Positions 20,735 to 26,611 of a stretch of 26,611 nucleotides of DNA are shown in pieces. The notes beneath the pieces were generated by a model. It was not told where the DNA came from and searched no databases. It was given only the letters and a program-made list of their open reading frames with translations. The stretch lies in IMG/VR virus record IMGVR_UViG_3300034418_007296, positions 1 through 26,611 of that record. One strand, given 5' to 3'. Position numbers and translations under genes: made by a program. The first letter of the stretch is position 1; each line of letters begins with the position of its first letter. This stretch comes from a virus.

Positions 20735-23152
20735 ATGAATTCACGTTCTCACAATTCAGCGTATTCACGCTTGATGGTTCTCTCAGAATTGGGAGGCCAA
20801 TCAGTGGCCACTGCAGGAACAGGGTCACTAAGACTTGCTAATGGGCAGGTTGGTTTATTTAGAATGGCCTCTAAAACTGCAAACGGGCCAACCGCAGTAG
20901 CAAACCTTGACGGTTACGGAGCAAAAGAATTGTTCCAAATTCAAGTTGGTACAGGTCGCACACAGGATGCTGGTAACATGACTAACAAGAACTTTTCAAC
21001 AATCTCTTTCACAAGAGATGATATTCTTGATGTCACTGTTGACACAGCTAAAGCTCCTGTATATTCTTCTGTAACTTTAGGTTACAACGGAGTAGCTGGT
21101 ACTGGTATCAAACTAAAAGAAAATGAGGCTACTACAGTTTCATTAAAATTATTCGGTGAGCAACTTTCTTACCTCGGTTTCCGTGATGGAGTTGCTAATA
21201 TGGAATTCAGCGTATTCTCAGGCTCTCCTGATGCTTGTGATAACTGTTTAAATCCATGTGCTACTACTTCTTGTACTTCTATCGTAAGAGACCTAGTTGA
21301 AAACATTAGAACTTACGAACTTCGTGCTGGTTCTGATGCTGGAACAGGTGCATCTATCAAAGTAGGTGACTTAGTAGACGTTATCGGTACTTACTCTTGT
21401 ACTCCTGACTTAGTACCTTCTGCTACTACTGTTAAATACAGCCTCACAATAGAGGATGAAGGCACTGGCGAAGCATTAGCTGCAGTTGCTTCTCAATATA
21501 CCGAAGATGTAGAAAGAATTTCTAGAGAAGGAATTACTTCTGTTTATCAATTAGTATCAGGAGGAGGTCTTCCTGCAGCTTTCCAAGCACCTGCTAGTAT
21601 ACTTATTGATGCCTCTGGAGATGAAAGAGAGGTTCGAATTCTTGAAGATTGTGATACATGCCCTGCAGGTTTCACTCAGTTTCCTGCAAGTGGGGATGGA
21701 TTCCTTTACCAAGTAGTATTACCTGAAGGCGTAAATACAAGTAACGTTCTTGCTCAACTTCAAACTGATACTGCTGTTACTGCTGCTAACTCTTCACTAT
21801 TAGATACAAATACAAGAGGAACTGGTCCTGTAGGAACAGAAATCATTATCTTGAATCTAGATGTGGAAATTACTGTTGAAGAATTAATCGCATCATTAGA
21901 TAACGATGCAACATTAGCCTTGACTCCTGCTGAGTACGAAGCTTCTGCTGTTTCACCAGCTGATGCCATCTGTGTTGGCGATGTTGACTATGTAGCTACA
22001 ACTGCTTGGGTTGCAGGTGAAACTTGTAATCTTTACCAAAAAACAATTCAACTTGATGTAGACTTGGATTGTGGTCCTTTCGCTACACCAGCGGCTAAGA
22101 CTACTGCTGCTAATGCTAAATTAGCTGAGTTACAAGCTATCTATCCTGATTTAAGTGTAACGCTTAACGCTGCTAATATCGGAGATTGTAGAGCACGTTT
22201 TGACGGAGTATTGACTTCAGAACCAGTATGTGATGGTTGTGAGGTTGAAGAGCCAATCTTCCCAGCTATGCCAGATGACTATGAGTTTTCTGCTTGGTCT
22301 GAAAGAACTGTAGCAGAAGGTGAAATTACTTCTTACACTATCGCAGCAGGTACACTTTCTGTAGATGCCGCTGATGGAGGTGCAGCAGGAGCTGAAACTT
22401 TAACTCAAGGAACTTCTGCAGCATTTGTTTCTACAAGTGGTAGCGGAACAGGAGCAGTTGTAAAAGTTGAGCTTGATGCTGCAAGTAACACTGTTACTTC
22501 CGTAGCCCTTGCTGATGGAGGTGAAGGATTTGCAGTAGGAGATACTATTTCTCTTAACATTGCTTTAGCACCATTCTCTACATCTTCAACAGGTACAATC
22601 ACTCTTACTATTACAGGAGTTGGTGGAGAGTTCCCAGACGATTGCGAATGTGGTATCAAATTCGTTGCTAAGAACGCTTTCTTATGTCCTCCAGCAATGC
22701 TTGCAGAGCAAATTGGAACTTTCACTCCTAAAGGAGTTAAAATCCAAGTTTCTGGTGGTGAAGCTCCTTCAGTACTTCAAGAGGGTTACCAATATGTAAC
22801 TACTCCATTCCGTGTAACTCGTCACGAAAGAGACTTTGACGGAACTAGCTGGGGTATTAACTACGTGAAGCAAGAGAAAGCTTCTGCTGAGTACTTCGCT
22901 GGAATTTCTCCACGAATGAGCTACGCTGAAGGTTACTTGAGTGGATTCGAAACTAAGCTTGAGCCTTGTTTACAATATGACAAGTTCACAGTTAAGTTGA
23001 GAAGAAACAACTACGCTGGAACAGCAAGCCGCAGAATGGCTGAGGAAATCAGATACGTATTCTTGATTCCTCAAGGTGCTCAGTGCGCATACCAAGACTT
23101 CATTGAAGCTCTAGGTGGAGTGACTGAATGTCCCACAGTAGCAGGAGTCTAA
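20735..23152 (+). CDS. Large abundant-type structural protein with CxxC pairs and beta repeat (805 aa)
   Basis: The protein starts MNSRSHNSAYSRLMV and is beta-rich. It has no signal peptide. Cysteine groups are scattered: CDNC and CATTSC (about residues 168-180), CDTC (about 307), CDGC (about 500) and CECG (about 640). Near residues 568-610 lies a segment with GSGTGAVVKVEL, then VTSVALADGGEGFAVGDTI, a beta repeat known from phage fibre and structural proteins. Like the capsid gene it favours C-ending codons in its conserved ends, and it is followed by a strong terminator, both signs of high expression. It could be a major tail, spike or decoration protein. The last 150 residues look more conserved in style than the variable-looking middle. 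Confidence 0.65.
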   Translation: MNSRSHNSAYSRLMVLSELGGQSVATAGTGSLRLANGQVGLFRMASKTANGPTAVANLDGYGAKELFQIQVGTGRTQDAGNMTNKNFSTISFTRDDILDVTVDTAKAPVYSSVTLGYNGVAGTGIKLKENEATTVSLKLFGEQLSYLGFRDGVANMEFSVFSGSPDACDNCLNPCATTSCTSIVRDLVENIRTYELRAGSDAGTGASIKVGDLVDVIGTYSCTPDLVPSATTVKYSLTIEDEGTGEALAAVASQYTEDVERISREGITSVYQLVSGGGLPAAFQAPASILIDASGDEREVRILEDCDTCPAGFTQFPASGDGFLYQVVLPEGVNTSNVLAQLQTDTAVTAANSSLLDTNTRGTGPVGTEIIILNLDVEITVEELIASLDNDATLALTPAEYEASAVSPADAICVGDVDYVATTAWVAGETCNLYQKTIQLDVDLDCGPFATPAAKTTAANAKLAELQAIYPDLSVTLNAANIGDCRARFDGVLTSEPVCDGCEVEEPIFPAMPDDYEFSAWSERTVAEGEITSYTIAAGTLSVDAADGGAAGAETLTQGTSAAFVSTSGSGTGAVVKVELDAASNTVTSVALADGGEGFAVGDTISLNIALAPFSTSSTGTITLTITGVGGEFPDDCECGIKFVAKNAFLCPPAMLAEQIGTFTPKGVKIQVSGGEAPSVLQEGYQYVTTPFRVTRHERDFDGTSWGINYVKQEKASAEYFAGISPRMSYAEGYLSGFETKLEPCLQYDKFTVKLRRNNYAGTASRRMAEEIRYVFLIPQGAQCAYQDFIEALGGVTECPTVAGV

Positions 23153-23174
23153 TCGACTGATTCATTAACCTAAG

Positions 23175-23202
23175 AAGGGGGAGGGTATCCTCCCCCTTTT
23201 TT
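23175..23202 (+). terminator. Strong intrinsic terminator after 805-residue structural gene
   Basis: AAGGGGGAGG (23175-23184) pairs perfectly with CCTCCCCCTT (23189-23198) around the loop GTAT, and six T (23197-23202) follow. The next gene begins 15 bases later with no visible promoter, so read-through probably feeds the fibre genes at lower level. Confidence 0.92.
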
Positions 23203-23216
23203 ATAAATATATTATC

Positions 23217-23303
23217 ATGGCTAGTAATCCAGGACTATCAAAATTTTTTGAAAGAATGCGTGAACTCGCAGAAAAAATTAAACAACAAAATAACGGGAAA
23301 TGA
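23217..23303 (+). CDS. Helical micro-protein coupled to a fibre gene (28 aa)
   Basis: The ORF starts MASNPGLSKFFERMRELAEK and ends with a basic, Gln/Asn-rich tail. It begins 15 bases after the terminator U-tract and its stop overlaps the next start as ATGA (23300-23303). Residues 7-25 can form an amphipathic helix. It could serve only to couple translation of the following gene or encode a tiny structural peptide. The overlap and spacing make it likely to be translated. Confidence 0.6.
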   Translation: MASNPGLSKFFERMRELAEKIKQQNNGK

Positions 23304-24349
23304 GTTTATCTAAGTACACAGCGAGTACGCCCACATACGACTTCTCTATACCAAAGGAAAGAGTAATTAAACAAAATTGCAACATTCCTGTAGGGTATAA
23401 GAGACTTTCGTGTTATTTCGCAAATACTGCGGAAAATGGCGTTTATTTTAAAGTAGGACAAGAAGGTGCAAAGACTATTGCACTTGGAGGACCTTTAACA
23501 GAAGACACAATTGTAGGAAACACTGAAACTGACTTTTCTATCGCCATCAGTACAGGTGATGATAAGAAAGGAGGTGCAGGTTTTATAGCTATTGAGAAGT
23601 TAGATGATAATGGGAAACTGCCTCAAGGTTTTCCCCTTAGAGACTTCTTTACAATAACTGATGCTACCGCATTCCCAGGCACCCAAAAAGTAATTAATGA
23701 AGAAGGTGCAGTACTATATGTTTCTAAGTTTGAAAACGATTTAACTAGAGGACAGTTTGCAATAAAAACAGTCGGTCTAGACTCAGAAGGAACATTAAAC
23801 CTTCTAAATCCAGGTCAACCTGCTATTTATAGCACAGACATTACAACCTCCTATGAGAGTGATGCATATTCCTTTTTAGCTATTAACAACTTAGGAAATC
23901 CTGCTACTTTTGGTACGGCAGGAAAGGCTGGTATAATTGTAAGTGCAACTTCTGTAAGAGAGGATGCAGTCATAAATGTGCTGTCTAGAACTCAGGATGC
24001 TACCAAAAATGCAGTAACTACGGTGTCTGCCGAGGATTTTACCACGGATATAGGACATTCTTTAGTCCTGCAAGTAAATGCAGGGGTTAAAAACTTTAAC
24101 TATTCTAAAGTTGTACCAAGCACTAATACCACAACACCAGTCTATAGCTTTCCCACACCTAACACATCACCTGGAGCAAATCAAATGCTCATAACAGATA
24201 GTAACAGTGTACTTCAGTTTTCTGATATACAAGCTGTACTAGCCCTTGTACCTGCATATGTAGACAATGCTACTGCTGTTGGAGCAGGATTAGTTGTGGG
24301 TGATACCTATTATAACACAACTAGTACTACATATACTAGAGTAGTATAA
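23300..24349 (+). CDS. Fibre-region protein with shared IPK...C N-terminal module (349 aa)
   Basis: Residues 13-40 read YDFSIPKERVIKQNC, then NIPVGYKRLS, the same module as in the triple-repeat protein at 1963-2658 (for example SFPKEEVIKQGC). The rest is beta-rich with repeated Ala/Thr/Gly/Val patterns, has almost no cysteine beyond residues 27 and 38, and ends DNATAVGAGLVVGDTYYNTT, a GL-x-x-GD-x-Y end-motif. This end-motif is analogous to the GL-x-x-CD-Y half of the opposite-strand repeats. It is probably a tail fibre, spike or virion surface protein anchored by its N-terminus. Function is inferred. Confidence 0.7.
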   Translation: MSLSKYTASTPTYDFSIPKERVIKQNCNIPVGYKRLSCYFANTAENGVYFKVGQEGAKTIALGGPLTEDTIVGNTETDFSIAISTGDDKKGGAGFIAIEKLDDNGKLPQGFPLRDFFTITDATAFPGTQKVINEEGAVLYVSKFENDLTRGQFAIKTVGLDSEGTLNLLNPGQPAIYSTDITTSYESDAYSFLAINNLGNPATFGTAGKAGIIVSATSVREDAVINVLSRTQDATKNAVTTVSAEDFTTDIGHSLVLQVNAGVKNFNYSKVVPSTNTTTPVYSFPTPNTSPGANQMLITDSNSVLQFSDIQAVLALVPAYVDNATAVGAGLVVGDTYYNTTSTTYTRVV

Positions 24350-24360
24350 AATAAAATAAA

Positions 24361-25032
24361 ATGGCAAAAGAAGTATTAATACCAAAAAAATGGATATGGG
24401 ATGGAAGTTGTACTTATTCTACTAAGTATGAATTTCTTTCCAATTACTTTATAAAGCAACCAGCAACAGCTGGCACTGCAGGACAAGTTCTTGCACTTAA
24501 CTCTGATTTAGAGCCTGTATGGACAGACGAAGGAGAACTTCCTGCTCCAGGTACGGAAGGGCAAGTTTTGGCACTAAATGCTTCTTTAGAGCCTGTATGG
24601 CAAGATGACAAGACTACTACAATTTATCAAACATCAGATGTACCTAGTTCTTTTAACTATAAAGGAGATGTTTATATTCCAACCGCAACTGGTGTAACTT
24701 TAACTATAGGAAGTGTGCATTATTTAGCAGACAGTGGTGGTGATGATAGACTAGCTGTAGTAAATGATGTAACATCTGCAGCGCAAATGACTGCATTTGT
24801 AGGTATTGCATTTGATACAGATGATACACAAGGTGTTCTTATAAAAGGTATTATCAACTTGGGTTCTAACCCTGGAACTAGTATTGGTGAACCTCTTTAC
24901 TTAACTGGTTCAGGTGCATTATCTTCTACAGCACCATCTGGTGCAGGAGAATACGTAAGAGTGATGGGATATTATTTAGGGAATAACAAAGTATTCTTCA
25001 ATCCATCACAAGACTTTATATTATTATCATAA
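24361..25032 (+). CDS. Tail-fibre-like protein with IPK module and tandem GQVLALN repeats (223 aa)
   Basis: The N-terminus MAKEVLIPKKWIWDGSCTYS matches that of the gene at 26499 (IPKTWITDGTCTVS), so they are paralogues at this end. Residues about 34-80 contain two tandem copies of a unit with GTAGQVLALN or GTEGQVLALN followed by LEPVW-x-D, common in phage fibre proteins. The last 140 residues are beta-rich with a stretch VLIKGIINLGSNPG and a turn (GEPLYLTG), typical of a trimeric fibre body. It is probably a minor fibre or collar protein. Confidence 0.7.
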   Translation: MAKEVLIPKKWIWDGSCTYSTKYEFLSNYFIKQPATAGTAGQVLALNSDLEPVWTDEGELPAPGTEGQVLALNASLEPVWQDDKTTTIYQTSDVPSSFNYKGDVYIPTATGVTLTIGSVHYLADSGGDDRLAVVNDVTSAAQMTAFVGIAFDTDDTQGVLIKGIINLGSNPGTSIGEPLYLTGSGALSSTAPSGAGEYVRVMGYYLGNNKVFFNPSQDFILLS

Positions 25033-25042
25033 AAATAAAAAC

Positions 25043-25318
25043 ATGTTACAAGGTTCATTTACATTTAAAGGAATTTCATTACGTACAGCATATCTAGACT
25101 TAGCTAAGATAACTCTAGAGAATGGTACAGCAGTAGCTGAGTATAGAGTATATGCAGACAAAGCTGCTTTTGAAGCAGACAAGACTCAATACTTAACAAC
25201 TCACTCTGAAAGTTTTCCTTATACAACAAAGCAAATTGAAACTCTGTTGGATAACGGTAAAGCCGAAGCTAAAAAAGAAGGTAAAAGGTTTAACGGTTTT
25301 ACTGACCCTCCAAAATAA
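25043..25318 (+). CDS. Small protein in fibre cluster, unknown (91 aa)
   Basis: It starts MLQGSFTFKGISLRTAYLDL and continues with a short beta-hairpin-rich sequence and a helical C-terminal end (TTKQIETLLDNGKAEAKKEG). Similar short FTFKG-start proteins occur in Bacteroidota phage tail clusters, as I recall, without a known function. Spacing is 10 bases after the upstream stop and 6 before the next start, so it belongs to the same unit. Confidence 0.65.
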   Translation: MLQGSFTFKGISLRTAYLDLAKITLENGTAVAEYRVYADKAAFEADKTQYLTTHSESFPYTTKQIETLLDNGKAEAKKEGKRFNGFTDPPK

Positions 25319-25324
25319 TAATCT

Positions 25325-26215
25325 ATGCCTACCATAGACAAACTTAATGGAGTAACAGCTACTGATATATCATCAGTGGATAACCACAATGCATCTGCTA
25401 TTGCAAGCATTAATGGTCAAAGTTTAGTTACGTCTACGTTATTGTTAGATTTATATGGTGCTAATGTAGCTGCTGCTTACTCTTTACGTAAACTTAGAGC
25501 AGGATACACAGGTGCAGCAATAAGGGTTAGAGAATCCGTTTTTAATACTGAACAAGATATTGGATTTGATTCTAATGGTGATTTAGATGAAGCAGCATTA
25601 ACAGCTTTTACAAGTTATCCTGGAATGAATGGGCTCATAGTTAAATGGTATGACCAAAGTGGTAATGGTAATGATGCTGTTCAACTTAGCACAGGAAGTC
25701 AGCCACATATTGTATTAAATAATGTAATACAAAAACATAATGGTAAACCTGCTGTTGTCCAGGATACAACCCTAGGTAATCCAAGTAATCAGTTTTTAGA
25801 TACTCCTACAATTAGTGCAGTGCATAACTTTATTGTATTCTACCAACCTGCCGCAGGTGGTGGTCGAGCATATTACGCTGAATCAGCCACTAAAAAAGTA
25901 TCACACGATGGATTTAGGATTGACTACGAGGATGGAGTAAACCCACGCATAGATGGGGTTGCTAATATTAGAACTGATTACGTATTAAGTGAGGTAAAGT
26001 CCTTGAGTGGTACAGTCACAAGTATAATTAATGGGTCAACAGATGCAAGTGGCACGGCAAATGTACTGCAAGTTGAAGCACTTATGGGTAATCCAACATC
26101 AGGAGGCGGTGCAATTGTAAAAATGCAAGAGATGATATTTTTTAGTGCAGACAAGTCTTCTGATGCAACAGCTATATCTACAGATATTAACACATACTAT
26201 TCAATTTATCCATAA
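25325..26215 (+). CDS. Tail protein with arabinofuranosidase-B-type lectin-like fold (296 aa)
   Basis: The N-terminal 40 residues (KLNGVTATDISSVDN, then IASINGQS) are a short motif seen at the start of phage tail proteins. Residues about 50-120 contain LRKLRAGYTGAAIRVR, then EQDIGFDSNGDLDEAALTAF, and VKWYDQSGNGNDAVQ. This sequence series marks the alpha-L-arabinofuranosidase B catalytic-like (concanavalin-type) domain known in fungal enzymes and many phage tail proteins. The following part is a beta sandwich ending in a DAT-rich C-terminus. The family can bind or cleave glycans. In phages the usual role is receptor recognition. I cannot confirm the catalytic residues. Confidence 0.78.
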   Translation: MPTIDKLNGVTATDISSVDNHNASAIASINGQSLVTSTLLLDLYGANVAAAYSLRKLRAGYTGAAIRVRESVFNTEQDIGFDSNGDLDEAALTAFTSYPGMNGLIVKWYDQSGNGNDAVQLSTGSQPHIVLNNVIQKHNGKPAVVQDTTLGNPSNQFLDTPTISAVHNFIVFYQPAAGGGRAYYAESATKKVSHDGFRIDYEDGVNPRIDGVANIRTDYVLSEVKSLSGTVTSIINGSTDASGTANVLQVEALMGNPTSGGGAIVKMQEMIFFSADKSSDATAISTDINTYYSIYP

Positions 26216-26499
26216 TGCATTTATATTATCCATTTCCTGACGAAGCATCTGTTATTACAGCAAGTGAAGACATTTATGATTTGAATGCTCCCCCAAGAGA
26301 TGAGCGTACAACCTTATATGCTTTTGATTGGTTTCCTAACTCAGGCAACCCAACCTATGTTCTTGCATGGAATGATGAGCCACAGACATTTGATACAGGA
26401 GATGTATTAGATGGTATCACTGCTCTTACAGAACAGGAAGCTATTGATGCTGGTTATGAGATAGATGATGAGCACAGTGGTATGAGGAACTTAGAATAA
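26215..26499 (+). CDS. Acidic small protein in fibre cluster (94 aa)
   Basis: The ATG shares one base with the upstream stop and the stop shares one with the next start (both TAATG). The protein is acidic, with aromatic-rich MHLYYPFPD, a DWFPNSG turn, a hydrophobic VLAWND stretch, and the C-terminal DGITALTEQEAIDAGY, similar to short helices next to tail-fibre domains. It may be a fibre chaperone, since such proteins are often encoded directly after fibre genes, but no chaperone family is recognised. Confidence 0.6.
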   Translation: MHLYYPFPDEASVITASEDIYDLNAPPRDERTTLYAFDWFPNSGNPTYVLAWNDEPQTFDTGDVLDGITALTEQEAIDAGYEIDDEHSGMRNLE

Positions 26500-26611
26500 T
26501 GGCACACAGAAGCAAAGACATAGTAATACCAAAAACTTGGATAACTGATGGCACTTGCACTGTTAGCAGTAAGTATACCTCTTTACTAGATTTTCTAGAT
26601 GAGAGGCAAAC
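26499..26611 (+). CDS. Partial fibre-like gene with IPK module, cut by window end
   Basis: Only the first 37 codons are present: MAHRSKDIVI, then PKTWITDGTCTVSSKYTSLL, then DFLDERQ. They match the start of the gene at 24361, including the W-I, DG and Cys-Thr positions, so the gene is likely a further member of this set. The start overlaps the upstream stop (TAATG). The body lies outside the window. Confidence 0.75.
   Translation, partial: MAHRSKDIVIPKTWITDGTCTVSSKYTSLLDFLDERQ

Overview
The window is a 26.6 kb piece of a tailed double-stranded DNA phage (Caudoviricetes), very probably infecting a member of the Bacteroidota, plausibly marine. The phage call rests on adjacent genes for a large terminase, a large portal, a scaffold-like protein and a major capsid protein, followed by connector, structural and fibre-like genes. 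The host call rests on three plus-strand promoters of Bacteroidota type (TTTG or TTG, 20 bp, TAnnTTTG), A+T-rich sequence with few Shine-Dalgarno sites, and a DUF1573-like domain. The long portal and the N-terminal style of the terminase resemble crAss-like or Cellulophaga-type podoviruses. That placement is inference; no tail tube, sheath or tape-measure gene is visible here.

The layout is two divergent arms that separate at about 8.02-8.23 kb. The left arm (minus strand, 8018 down to 25) starts with a small acidic protein, RecA, a PhoH-type ATPase, a GIY-YIG nuclease and a DnaQ-like 3'-5' exonuclease, which together look like a recombination and replication module. Small unknown proteins follow, then a holin-like protein with two tiny genes ahead of it, a strongly acidic protein, a protein made of three tandem repeats, five short basic or hydrophobic genes, and an HNH-like protein. 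Two back-to-back minus-strand terminators close this run. A 349-base gene-free stretch (265-613) with phased short repeats and a palindrome separates it from one last small gene. Genes in this arm are packed with 1-4 base ATGA or TAATG overlaps. Those overlaps reveal five genes of 24-55 codons and fix several start codons.

The right arm (plus strand, 8227 to the window end) is the virion operon: a winged-helix protein, a possible IHF/HU-like protein, a zinc-ribbon plus DUF1573-like protein, two small helical proteins, large terminase, portal, scaffold, major capsid protein, two Gly/Ser/Lys-rich proteins, two connector-type proteins, an 805-residue abundant-looking structural protein, and a run of fibre or adhesin-like genes that continues out of the window. 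Separate promoters precede the portal and the scaffold/capsid genes. Hairpins follow the capsid gene and the 805-residue gene, suggesting that dosage is set by promoters and partial terminators.

The most interesting observation is a short N-terminal motif (hydrophobic-Pro-Lys, about eight residues, Cys). It starts three fibre-region proteins and occurs three more times as the repeat unit of a protein encoded on the opposite strand about 20 kb away. It could be a shared virion-docking module. A G-run-rich leader and repeated TTTACAA/TTGTAAA inverted repeats in the regulatory gaps are also worth attention.
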